Assembly (NCBI GenBank): GCA_937868075.1 | Contig: CALMLL010000129.1 | Location: 1-62,383 of the forward strand | Direction of reading: 5' to 3' | Source of the DNA: an uncultured Marmoricola sp. | Lineage (GTDB): Bacteria > Actinomycetota > Actinomycetes > Propionibacteriales > Nocardioidaceae | DNA length: 62,383 bases | Part shown: in pieces, positions 26,828 through 33,907 of the stretch | How positions within the stretch are numbered: the stretch's first letter is position 1 | How the letters are laid out: every line of letters starts with the position of its first letter | The notes under the pieces: model-generated | Database searches by the model: none | What the model was told of the DNA's origin: nothing | What the model saw: the letters and a program-made list of their open reading frames with translations, nothing else | Translations under genes and position numbers: made by a program

Positions 26828-27248
26828 GCGGGCGTCCCACGACGCTGGCCTCGCACGCGAGGTCGTGGCCGGGCCAAGGCTCGGGTGCGACCACGTCGTC
26901 GGGGTAGGGGAGCGGTAGTGCTGCGGCGCAGTGCCACACCCCTCGAGTCAGGCGGAAGGTCAGATAGCTGTGAAGGGGGCCGGTGAGGGCCTGGGCGTCG
27001 ACCACGCGTCCCCACACGGCCGGATCCGCGCGGAGACGCGCCCACGCATCCTCAGACCCCGCCAGCATGGCCAGCGACCCACCGGTCTCGGCATCCCAGA
27101 CGCACAGAACCGGCCACGTGTCGACGATGCGGAGAAGCTCTGCCTCATCGCTTAGGTGGGCTCGCAGTGCAGCCCAGGCCTGACCGAGGGTGGACACGGT
27201 GGTCTCTCCCACCCGTCCGGGTGAAAGGAGAAGGTCCTGGACGCTCAC
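26799..27248 (-). CDS. Hypothetical protein coupled to the DUF1028 gene
   Basis: 149 residues, soluble, no signal peptide. I do not recognise a family. The sequence is rich in Trp and Leu (TLGQAWAALRAHLSD, VDTWPVLCVWDAET, FRLTRGVWHCAAALPLP) and has two cysteines near positions 45 and 105. The GTG at 27246-27248 overlaps the TGA of the DUF1028 gene (27245-27247), which argues for a real coupled gene and for this start. It overlaps the convergent oxidoreductase gene by 29 bases. A role linked to the DUF1028 protein is only inferred. Confidence 0.6.
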   Translation of the reverse strand: MSVQDLLLSPGRVGETTVSTLGQAWAALRAHLSDEAELLRIVDTWPVLCVWDAETGGSLAMLAGSEDAWARLRADPAVWGRVVDAQALTGPLHSYLTFRLTRGVWHCAAALPLPYPDDVVAPEPWPGHDLACEASVVGRPLRLRCRPTM

Positions 27249-28078
27249 CCGTGAGCGCGAAGGATCGCCAACACGCGTTGGTCGATCCACATGGGTGGCC
27301 GGGCGTGGTCGACGCGCATCTCGTAGTTCTCACATCCCACCCAGGTCATGAAGTCCTCGTGACCGGCCTCCTGGGCGGCCGCTTCGATCTCGGTCCGCAG
27401 CGAGTCGGTGATCGGAACCTTCTCCGCTTCTGTCGATGCGGTGAGGTAGAGGTCGTTCAGGTCGAGGAGTCTGGCGAGTTCGTCGACAGGCGTGGCATGG
27501 TCATCGACTCGCAGGTCAACGGCGATATCGTCGCCGCCGCCGTACCCGGCACCTTCTCGCACCACCAGCAGCGCCGCGCTCTGACGGCCGCGCCGATCAC
27601 CACCGGCCTGGTCGCCTGCGGCCAGGGCGGCGAGGAGTCGGCGGGGCAGTGGTTCTTCACCGGTGTCGCGCCAGGCGGCCAGCATGGCGTCGACGACGGC
27701 AGGTCCGGCTAGGACGTTGCCCTGGATCGCACAGCTTCCATCCGGTCCCTCATGGGCGACTCCGCCGGCCCAGGGCAGGCAACTGATGCCTGTGTATGTC
27801 GCTGCGCCTCCCTCGACATCGACCAGTCCGAGTTGTCGGTGGTCGCGGTCGGGGTCGTCCTCGACCATGCGCTGCAGTGCAACGCTCGCCGTCGCGCCCT
27901 CATCGAGCAGGCTCAGCCCGATGCCCTTCCAGGCGACGTTGGCGTCGGCCTGGGTGGCGACCGCGCCGACCCCGGCTACGGCTGCGGGGACAGCAGAACC
28001 AACGGCTAGGAACTTGCTGGCGACCGCGACTCCCCACGATTCACCGTCTGCGGAACGCCCGACGATCGAGAAGGTCAT
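27245..28078 (-). CDS. DUF1028 domain protein (Ntn-hydrolase-like)
   Basis: 277 residues. The N-terminal MTFSIVGRSADGESWGVAVASKF, then AVGSAVPAAVAGVGAVATQA and SCAIQGNVLAG, are the conserved motifs of DUF1028, a family with an Ntn-hydrolase-like fold found in many bacteria and of unproven function, sometimes proposed to act on peptidoglycan-like or secreted substrates. The C-terminal 60 residues form a putative ligand-binding tail. It appears leaderless: a TAGGGT hexamer lies six bases before the ATG. Downstream, a hypothetical gene overlaps its stop codon. Confidence 0.88.
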   Translation of the reverse strand: MTFSIVGRSADGESWGVAVASKFLAVGSAVPAAVAGVGAVATQADANVAWKGIGLSLLDEGATASVALQRMVEDDPDRDHRQLGLVDVEGGAATYTGISCLPWAGGVAHEGPDGSCAIQGNVLAGPAVVDAMLAAWRDTGEEPLPRRLLAALAAGDQAGGDRRGRQSAALLVVREGAGYGGGDDIAVDLRVDDHATPVDELARLLDLNDLYLTASTEAEKVPITDSLRTEIEAAAQEAGHEDFMTWVGCENYEMRVDHARPPMWIDQRVLAILRAHG

Positions 28079-28090
28079 GACCGCACCCTA
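28079..28090 (-). promoter_or_regulatory. -10 element for leaderless DUF1028 transcript
   Basis: Reading leftward, TAGGGT (28085-28090) is followed by six bases and the ATG at 28078. It lies just beyond the terminator of the upstream gene, so the DUF1028 gene has its own start of transcription. Confidence 0.6.
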
Positions 28091-28095
28091 ATGCG

Positions 28096-28130
28096 AACAG
28101 GAGCCTTCCACAGAGTGGAAGGCTCCTGTT
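28096..28130 (-). terminator. Strong stem-loop after the secreted-protein gene
   Basis: A perfect 16-bp stem (AACAGGAGCCTTCCAC paired with GTGGAAGGCTCCTGTT) encloses a 3-base loop at 28112-28114. It lies 12 bases past the stop codon of the leftward secreted-protein gene. There is no long U-run, as is usual for high-GC actinobacterial terminators. It separates that gene from the DUF1028 gene. Confidence 0.82.
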
Positions 28131-28142
28131 GGAGTCGAAGGG

Positions 28143-28697
28143 CTACTTGCAGCAGTCGGGAGGGGTGTCGCTGACGAGAACCGAGAAAGGCACCGGGGCG
28201 TGGTCGGTGTCGCCCGCAGCGGTCGACGTGTGGCCCCACGTGAAGCTCAAGTTCGCGGTGAACGCGATGTTGGCACTGTTGTTGGAGAAGCCGTTGTACT
28301 TGTAGTACACGCATTCACCCGGCGCCAGTTTGCGGGGCAGGGTGGCCACGACATCGGGCCCGGCGCCGTTGTTCAGGGTCTCCACCAGCTGGCTGCCCGA
28401 GTTGAACACCGTCGTGTAGATCGTGGCCGGAGACGTGGAGAGGAAGTTGACGCTGTAGATCCAGATGTCGACGGTGTCCACGTTGCAGATGTGGAAGGGG
28501 AACGCGTAGCCCTTCTGGATCGGCGAGCAACTGGCGCCTGGCGCCTTGCAGCCCGCGGTCTCAGCGACCGTCGGTGTCGGCTCGGAGATCGCGAATGACG
28601 GCGCGGATGTGGCGGCGACGATGGTCGGCACCGTCCAGGCGACTCCGACAGCGATCGATCGGCGCGACACCCCTTGGCTCGTTGTGTCAGCAGACAT
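28143..28697 (-). CDS. Tat-type secreted protein of unknown function
   Basis: 184 residues. The N-terminus has twin arginines at 12-13 (VSRRSIAVGVAWTVPTIVAA), a hydrophobic core and a probable cleavage site after SAPSFA (about residue 36). The mature part is about 148 residues, beta-rich, with six or more cysteines (GCKAPGASC, HICNVD, GECVYY, DCCK at the end) suggesting disulfides. I do not recognise a domain; an immunoglobulin-like surface protein is possible. The ATG at 28697 is preceded by GGGGGAG and fits a Tat signal; a longer frame upstream runs past the promoter. It has its own promoter and a strong terminator. Confidence 0.75.
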   Translation of the reverse strand: MSADTTSQGVSRRSIAVGVAWTVPTIVAATSAPSFAISEPTPTVAETAGCKAPGASCSPIQKGYAFPFHICNVDTVDIWIYSVNFLSTSPATIYTTVFNSGSQLVETLNNGAGPDVVATLPRKLAPGECVYYKYNGFSNNSANIAFTANLSFTWGHTSTAAGDTDHAPVPFSVLVSDTPPDCCK

Positions 28698-28752
28698 GGT
28701 GTGCACTCCCCCGTGTTGTTCTGGAACCTGCAACGATTCCCTCCAAGTGCAG

Positions 28753-28781
28753 ACCCTATGCATCTTAGGTGTCGTCGGCAA
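28753..28781 (-). promoter_or_regulatory. Promoter of the secreted-protein gene
   Basis: Reading leftward, TTGCCG (28776-28781) and TAGGGT (28753-28758) are separated by 17 bases, a good housekeeping -35/-10 pair. The expected transcript start is near 28746, giving an untranslated leader of about 48 bases with the GGGGGAG ribosome-binding site. Confidence 0.6.
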
Positions 28782-29219
28782 GTCCAAATGTCCATCTAGT
28801 GACTGCTGGTCGGTATGTCTCTCGGCCGTTCGGACGCCTTGGGGGGAGTTGAAGGTCGGGCTTTCTGGCTGGTTGTGAAGCTTTCTGTCAGATTTCGCTC
28901 GATCTCACGCAGAGACGCATTCCCTGGGGGGTATTCCCTGTCGATTCATGTCCCCCTGGCGCTTATCGCCGGCCCATCCATGGTCTCACGTCGAGCGTTG
29001 TTGAACTGTTACTTGTCATGTCAACTGGTCTGTACAGGTTGGGAGGTCCGGTGTAAGGCGATGTTCTCCGCCTCTGGTGTAGTAGACAGGGGCCGGTCCA
29101 TCGGGCCACGATATGAACGTTCAAATGAGATCGGGCACCAGCTCGCGGCCTCGGCTTCGACGAGCGTGGGCGACTGCTGGTGGACTGCTGGTGAGACAGA
29201 GCGAGGAGAGGCCGAGAAC
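28782..29219. other. Intergenic region before the phosphofructokinase gene
   Basis: About 440 bases with no convincing gene. An open frame runs in phase with the downstream kinase for 135 codons but has no family sequence, weak codon bias and no ribosome-binding site, so I treat it as non-coding. Visible elements are a direct repeat of ATTCCCTG (28919 and 28933), a short palindrome TGAACGTTCA (29114-29123) that is not a full SOS box, and GAGGAG just before the kinase ATG. No clear -35/-10 pair was found. Confidence 0.5.
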
Positions 29220-30248
29220 ATGCGCATCGGAGTGCTGACAGGTGGCGGGGACTGCCCGGGTTTGAACGCGGTGATCCGGGCCGTCGTACGCCGCGGGGTG
29301 AAGGAGTACGGCTACGAGTTCGTGGGCTTCCGCGACGGCTGGAAAGGCCCGCTGGAAGGATTGACCACCCCCCTGGGAATTGACGAGGTGCGCGGAATTC
29401 TGCCCCGCGGCGGCACCATTCTCGGCTCAAGCCGGACCAACCCGTTCAAGATCGAGGGCGGTGTTGAGCGGATCAAGGAGAGCCTCGCCAGCGCCGGCGT
29501 CGACGCACTGATCGCCATCGGCGGCGAGGACACCTTGGGTGTGGCTACGAAGTTGTCCGACCTCGGCGTCCACGTGGTGGGCGTGCCCAAGACGATCGAC
29601 AACGACCTCAACGCCACCGATTTCACCTTCGGCTTCGACACCGCGGTCAACATCGCGACCGAGGCCATCGACCGGCTCCACACCACGGCAGAGTCGCACC
29701 ACCGCGTGCTGGTGGTTGAGGTGATGGGCCGCCACGCTGGCTGGATCGCCTTGCACGCCGGCATCGCCGGCGGCGCCAACGTCGTTTTGATCCCCGAACA
29801 GCCCTTCGACATCGACAAGGTCTGCGCGCATGTCGAGGAGCGCTTCAAGAGCAAGTACGCCCCGATCGTTGTCGTGTCCGAGGGCGCAGTGCCGATCGCG
29901 GGCGGCGACATGACCCTGGCCAGCGGTGAACTCGACGCCTTCGGCCACGTGCGTCTGGGCGGGATCGGTGACCGGCTGGCCAGTGAGATCGAGCAGCGCA
30001 CCGGCAAGGAATCGCGTGCGGTCGTGCTGGGTCACGTGCAGCGCGGTGGCACGCCGACGGCGTTCGACCGTTGGTTGGCCACGCGGTTCGGCCTCGAGGC
30101 GATCGCGGCGGTCCACGAGGGCGACTTCGGCACCATGATGGCGCTGCGTGGGACCGCGATCGAGCGGGTTCCGCTCATCGACGGCACCGGCGAACTCAAG
30201 CTGGTTTCGGCCAAGGAGTACGCCGAGGCCGAGGTGTTCTTCGGCTGA
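29220..30248 (+). CDS. pfkA: 6-phosphofructokinase, PPi-type active-site residues
   Basis: 342 residues. N-terminal MRIGVLTGGGDCPGLNAVIR is the phosphoryl-donor motif; the catalytic segment PKTIDNDL follows at residues 123-130 and the substrate motif MGRHAGWIA comes later. It phosphorylates fructose 6-phosphate in glycolysis. Residue 104 is Asp (GGEDT) and 124 is Lys (PKTIDND); ATP-dependent PfkA usually has Gly at 104 and often Gly at 124, whereas Asp104/Lys124 mark pyrophosphate-dependent enzymes. The donor may therefore be PPi, which needs assay. The ATG at 29220 is set by the family start and GAGGAG upstream. Confidence 0.92.
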   Translation: MRIGVLTGGGDCPGLNAVIRAVVRRGVKEYGYEFVGFRDGWKGPLEGLTTPLGIDEVRGILPRGGTILGSSRTNPFKIEGGVERIKESLASAGVDALIAIGGEDTLGVATKLSDLGVHVVGVPKTIDNDLNATDFTFGFDTAVNIATEAIDRLHTTAESHHRVLVVEVMGRHAGWIALHAGIAGGANVVLIPEQPFDIDKVCAHVEERFKSKYAPIVVVSEGAVPIAGGDMTLASGELDAFGHVRLGGIGDRLASEIEQRTGKESRAVVLGHVQRGGTPTAFDRWLATRFGLEAIAAVHEGDFGTMMALRGTAIERVPLIDGTGELKLVSAKEYAEAEVFFG

Positions 30249-30291
30249 TCTCGACTCAGGCCGTCGCGGTAACGGCCACGGGGGCACCGCG

Positions 30292-30303
30292 TAGTCTTGG
30301 GCG
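30292..30303 (+). promoter_or_regulatory. -10 element for the class II DAHP synthase gene
   Basis: TAGTCT (30292-30297) fits TANNNT and stands six bases before the GTG start at 30304; there is no Shine-Dalgarno sequence. The transcript is probably leaderless, so this enzyme has no room for the attenuator type of control seen for the class I enzyme. Confidence 0.58.
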
Positions 30304-31647
30304 GTGCCCCCGACGTCTGTTCCGAGCCTGAGTGAGTTGCATGCCCGCGGAGCCGCGCAGCAGCCGACGTACTCCGATGCCTCGGAGGTGGCGCAGGTGG
30401 TGGAGCGGCTTCGTGGGCTGCCGCCCCTGGTGTTCGCCGGGGAGTGCGACGCGCTGAAGGCCAAACTGGCTGCGGTCTCTCGCGGCGAGGCGTTCCTTCT
30501 GCAGGGCGGCGACTGCGCCGAGACCTTCTCGGGGGTCACCGCCGACAACGTGCGCAACAAACTGCGGGTGCTGCTGCAGATGGCGGTGGTGCTGACCTAT
30601 GCGGCCAGCGTGCCCGTAGTCAAGCTCGGCCGATTGGCCGGCCAGTACGCCAAACCTCGGTCCAGCGACGATGAGACCCGCGACGGCCTGACGCTGCCGG
30701 CCTATCGGGGGGACGCGGTCAACGGGTTCGACTTCACCGCCGAGTCCCGGCGGCACGATCCGCAGCGGCTCGTGGAGGTCTACCACAACAGCGCGGCCAC
30801 GCTGAACCTCGTGCGTGCGTTCGTCACCGGCGGCTATGCCGACCTCCGCCAGGTGCACACCTGGAACACCGACTTCGTGCGCGACTCCCCGGTGGGGCGC
30901 AAGTACGAGAAGTTGGCCAAGGAGATCGACCGCGCGCTGACCTTCATGCAGGCGATCGGGGCCGACCCCGACGAGTTCCACCGGGTCGACTTCCACTCCT
31001 CCCACGAGGCCTTGGTCTTGGAGTACGAACACGCGATGACGCGCATCGACTCCCGCTCGCTCACGCCGTACGACGTCTCGGCGCACTTCGTCTGGATCGG
31101 AGAACGGACCCGCCAACTCGACGGCGCCCATGTGGAACTCCTCTCCCGGATTCGCAACCCGATCGGGGTCAAACTGGGACCGTCCACGATCCCCGATGAC
31201 GCCATCGCCCTGGCCGAACGCCTCAGCCCCGACAACGAGCCCGGCCGCCTGACGTTCATCACCCGGATGGGCGCCGATCGGATCCGCGACGTGTTGCCGA
31301 CCCTCGTCGAGAAGGTCACCGCCGCGGGCGTGGACGTGGCGTGGGTGTGCGACCCGATGCACGGCAACACCTACTCCTCGCCGTCGGGCTACAAGACCCG
31401 CCGCTTCGAGGATGTGCTGGAGGAGGTGCAGGGCTTCTTCGACGTCCACCGGTCGCTGGACACCTGGCCCGGGGGCGTCCATGTCGAACTGACCGGCGAC
31501 GACGTGACCGAGTGCGTCGGTGGCGGCGAGGCTCTAACCGACCTCGACCTGGCGAACCGCTACGAATCGGTGTGCGACCCCCGGCTCAACCGGGTGCAGT
31601 CGTTGGAGTTGGCGTTCCTGGTCGCGGAGATGCTCCGGAAGGCTTAG
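30304..31647 (+). CDS. aroG: Class II 3-deoxy-7-phosphoheptulonate synthase
   Basis: 447 residues, close to the 462 of M. tuberculosis AroG (Rv2178c). It joins phosphoenolpyruvate and erythrose 4-phosphate in the first step of the shikimate pathway. The metal/PEP site includes the GGDCAETF motif, and KLGRLAGQYAKPRS, RGDAVNGFDF and WVCDPMHGNTY are class II signatures. In mycobacteria this class is feedback-inhibited by aromatic amino acids and chorismate mutase partners. The GTG start has its own -10 hexamer. It is convergent with, and overlaps by four bases, the threonine aldolase gene. Confidence 0.96.
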   Translation: MPPTSVPSLSELHARGAAQQPTYSDASEVAQVVERLRGLPPLVFAGECDALKAKLAAVSRGEAFLLQGGDCAETFSGVTADNVRNKLRVLLQMAVVLTYAASVPVVKLGRLAGQYAKPRSSDDETRDGLTLPAYRGDAVNGFDFTAESRRHDPQRLVEVYHNSAATLNLVRAFVTGGYADLRQVHTWNTDFVRDSPVGRKYEKLAKEIDRALTFMQAIGADPDEFHRVDFHSSHEALVLEYEHAMTRIDSRSLTPYDVSAHFVWIGERTRQLDGAHVELLSRIRNPIGVKLGPSTIPDDAIALAERLSPDNEPGRLTFITRMGADRIRDVLPTLVEKVTAAGVDVAWVCDPMHGNTYSSPSGYKTRRFEDVLEEVQGFFDVHRSLDTWPGGVHVELTGDDVTECVGGGEALTDLDLANRYESVCDPRLNRVQSLELAFLVAEMLRKA

Positions 31648-32645
31648 CGGCCGAGCAGATGTGAGAGCACGGAGGCCGCCTGGCGGGCGTCGTCCTCGGT
31701 GACGTCGAGGTGGGTCAAGGCGCGCACCCGGTGCTTGCCCACCGCTCCCACCAGCACTCCATGCTCCTTGGCGGAGGCCACGAACGCAGCCGCGTCGGGG
31801 ACGTCGAAGGCGACGATGTTGGTCGGGGCCTCTGCGCCGACCGCAGCCGCGATCACTGCGGCGTTGGTGTGGTCATCGGCCAGTCGCGAGATGTGGTGGT
31901 CGAGGGCGTGTAACCCAGCAGCGGCGAGGATGCCGACTTGGCGCATGCCGGCGCCGAGTCGCTTGCGCCGCACCCGCGCCTCGGCGATCTGATCGGCGCC
32001 GCCCAGCACCAGGGAGCCGATCGGGGCACCCAGCCCCTTGGACAGGCACACGGCCATCGTGTCGGCGACGGCTCCATAGTCAGCCAGCGCGGTGCCGGTG
32101 GCGACATGGGCGTTCCAGATCCGGGCGCCGTCCATGTGGACCGCCGTGCCGACCGAGTCGGCCCAGGCGCGCAACGCAGTCAGGTCGCTCAGCGAGAGGA
32201 TCGTGCCGCCGGCGAAGTTGTGGGTGTTCTCGACGCTGACGGCCGCTGTGCGCACGAAGAATGGTCCGAGTTCGGGCGCGAAGGTCTCACTGATCGCGGC
32301 CAGGTCGATCTGACCTTCTGGGTGCGACCAGGTCCGTGAGGTGATCCCGGTCAGGGCGCCGTGGGCACCGAGTTCGGCGCGCACGATGTGCGCGCGGGCC
32401 TCACACAGCACCTCCTGTCCAGGGTCGACCAGCAAGCCCACCGCCAACTGGTTGGCCAGCGAACCGGTCGGGGTGAACAGGGCCGCCTCGAACCCGAACA
32501 GTTCGGCCACGCGGGCCTGAAGACGGTGGACGGTGGGGTCCTCGTCATAGACGTCGTCGCCAACCTCGGCGCGGGCCATCGCCTCGCGCATCGCGGCGGT
32601 CGGCCTGCTCAGGGTGTCGGAACGAAGGTCGATCGGCCCATGCAT
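31644..32645 (-). CDS. ltaE: Low-specificity threonine aldolase (beta-eliminating lyase family)
   Basis: 333 residues. It cleaves threonine or allo-threonine to glycine and acetaldehyde with pyridoxal phosphate. The N-terminal DLRSDTLSRPTAAMREAM, the GDDVYDEDPTV motif and the PLP-binding lysine in VCLSKGLGAPIGSLVLG are the family signatures, and VHMDGARIWNA carries the conserved aspartate. It starts five bases after the class I DAHP synthase and is probably cotranscribed with it, so it may share the aromatic attenuator control. The link between glycine/threonine and aromatic synthesis is not obvious. Confidence 0.92.
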   Translation of the reverse strand: MHGPIDLRSDTLSRPTAAMREAMARAEVGDDVYDEDPTVHRLQARVAELFGFEAALFTPTGSLANQLAVGLLVDPGQEVLCEARAHIVRAELGAHGALTGITSRTWSHPEGQIDLAAISETFAPELGPFFVRTAAVSVENTHNFAGGTILSLSDLTALRAWADSVGTAVHMDGARIWNAHVATGTALADYGAVADTMAVCLSKGLGAPIGSLVLGGADQIAEARVRRKRLGAGMRQVGILAAAGLHALDHHISRLADDHTNAAVIAAAVGAEAPTNIVAFDVPDAAAFVASAKEHGVLVGAVGKHRVRALTHLDVTEDDARQAASVLSHLLGR

Positions 32646-32650
32646 GGATC

Positions 32651-33703
32651 TCAGCCTGCCACCTCACGGGTGCGCACACTGGCATCGAGTCGACCCAGCG
32701 CCGAGGGCAACTGACGCACCGCCTGGGCCAGCGACCTGAGTTCAGCACCCAGCAAGGCCTGGGGTCCGTCACACAAGGCCGTCTCCGGGTGCGGGTGTAC
32801 GTCGACGATGACGCCGTCGGCACCCACCGCGATCGCAGCCCGCGAAAGCGGCACGACCAGATCACGTCGGCCGCCGGCGTGCGAGGGATCGACGATGATC
32901 GGCAGGTGGCTGGTGGCCTGCACGACCGGCACTGCGGAGATGTCCAGCGTGTTGCGCGTGGTCGGCTCGAACGTGCGGATCCCGCGCTCGCACAGCACCA
33001 CGTCGAGGTTCCCGCGTTGCGCGATGTACTCGGCGGCCATGAGCCACTCCTCGATGGTCGCGGTCATGCCCCGCTTGAGCAGCACCGGCTTTCCGGCCTC
33101 ACCCACGGCCTGGAGCAGTCCGAAATTGGCCATGTTGCGGGTGCCGATCTGCAGCATGTCGGCGTACTCGGCGACCACCGGGACGTCGCGGGCATCGACC
33201 ACCTCGGTCACGATCGGCAGACCGGTGGCCTCCCGGGCGTCGGCCAGGATCTCCAGCCCCCGCACGCCGAGGCCCTGGAAGGCGTAGGGGGACGTGCGTG
33301 GCTTGTAGGCACCGCCACGCAGGATCGTGGCTCCGGCCGCCTGGGCCAGCTGGGCCGCTGCCATCGTCTGCTCCGGGGTCTCGACCGCACACGGGCCGGC
33401 GATGAAGGTGAAACAGTCGGGACCGATGGGGACCTGACGGTCGCGTCCCACCCAGACCGTGGACCGCTCGGGGTGGTGCGTTCGGCTGACCAACTTGTAG
33501 GGCTCGGAGATGCGGTGCACGTCGGCCACTCCGGGCAGTCCGCGCAGGTTGAGCCCGTGGAAGGACTCCACGTCACCGATGAGGCCGATGATGGCGCGCT
33601 CGACACCACTGCTCACGAAGGCCTCACCTCCGACAGCGGTGACCTTGTCGACGACGGCGGCGATCTGTTCTTCGGTGGCTCCAGGAGCCATCACGACGAC
33701 CAT
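32651..33703 (-). CDS. aroF: Class I (beta type) 3-deoxy-7-phosphoheptulonate synthase with ferredoxin-like N-domain
   Basis: 350 residues. An N-terminal ferredoxin-like regulatory domain (about 1-70) precedes the TIM barrel with FIAGPCAVE, KPRTSPYAFQGLG, ADMLQIGTRNMANF, LKRGM and DPSHAGGRRDLV, as in the Thermotoga-type class I beta enzymes. It catalyses the same reaction as the class II enzyme encoded 1 kb away. GAAGGAAG precedes the ATG. Upstream lies a short leader peptide rich in aromatic codons and a set of competing inverted repeats, so expression is probably attenuated by aromatic amino acids. It heads an operon with threonine aldolase. Confidence 0.96.
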   Translation of the reverse strand: MVVVMAPGATEEQIAAVVDKVTAVGGEAFVSSGVERAIIGLIGDVESFHGLNLRGLPGVADVHRISEPYKLVSRTHHPERSTVWVGRDRQVPIGPDCFTFIAGPCAVETPEQTMAAAQLAQAAGATILRGGAYKPRTSPYAFQGLGVRGLEILADAREATGLPIVTEVVDARDVPVVAEYADMLQIGTRNMANFGLLQAVGEAGKPVLLKRGMTATIEEWLMAAEYIAQRGNLDVVLCERGIRTFEPTTRNTLDISAVPVVQATSHLPIIVDPSHAGGRRDLVVPLSRAAIAVGADGVIVDVHPHPETALCDGPQALLGAELRSLAQAVRQLPSALGRLDASVRTREVAG

Positions 33704-33726
33704 GTGTTCTTCCTTCTGTGTGGCCT

Positions 33727-33806
33727 GGCCTCACCCCGTCGTACGCCGGACATGGGAACGCCCCCGGCGAGGTGAGCCAGGGGCGGTGGTGAGGTGGCAG
33801 CAGCAA
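33727..33806 (-). promoter_or_regulatory. Probable attenuator of the class I DAHP synthase operon
   Basis: Between the leader stop and the aroF ribosome-binding site are three related segments (leftward reading): CCTCACC (33788-33794), GGCTCACC (33771-33778) and GGTGAGGCC (33727-33735). Either of the first two can pair with the third, so they compete. A further stem CGCCCC/GGGGCG (33759-33764 with 33780-33785) includes part of the second segment. Leader-peptide ribosome position would decide the pairing. Whether the outcome is termination or sequestration of the start is not clear because no U-run follows. Confidence 0.62.
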
Positions 33807-33857
33807 CTACCGCTCGGGGGCCCCGGGCGTGTAGGTAAACCAATAGATGCGCGGCAC
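33807..33857 (-). CDS. Aromatic leader peptide (16 aa) upstream of aroF
   Basis: GTG start at 33857, TAG stop at 33807-33809. The peptide reads VPRIYWFTYTPGAPER, with Tyr-Trp-Phe-Thr-Tyr at positions 5-9: all three aromatic amino acids in five codons. Such a cluster is the hallmark of transcription-attenuation leader peptides, and the downstream gene makes the precursor of exactly these amino acids. A TAGAGT hexamer seven bases before the GTG suggests that the leader is translated from the first base of the RNA. The frame stays open upstream into the EamA gene region, but the promoter position excludes that. Confidence 0.72.
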   Translation of the reverse strand: MPRIYWFTYTPGAPER

Positions 33858-33870
33858 GGGTGTGACTCTA
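33858..33870 (-). promoter_or_regulatory. -10 element for the leader peptide
   Basis: Reading leftward, TAGAGT (33865-33870) is followed by CACACCC and the GTG of the leader peptide. The seven-base gap places the transcript start at the start codon. The -35 region is not clear. Confidence 0.6.
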
Positions 33871-33907
33871 ACCGACGCCGAGATCGGGGGCTGGAGGCGT
33901 CTCACCC

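Noticed and set aside
29114..29123. TGAACGTTCA considered as a LexA/SOS site before pfkA
   Set aside because: It lacks the TCGAAC-N4-GTTCGA layout of the actinobacterial SOS box seen at 45368; a 10-base palindrome alone occurs by chance.
28815..29219. Open frame continuing 135 codons upstream of the phosphofructokinase start
   Set aside because: No family sequence, no ribosome-binding site and poor codon bias; the conserved kinase start MRIGVLTGGGDCPG at 29220 has GAGGAG before it.
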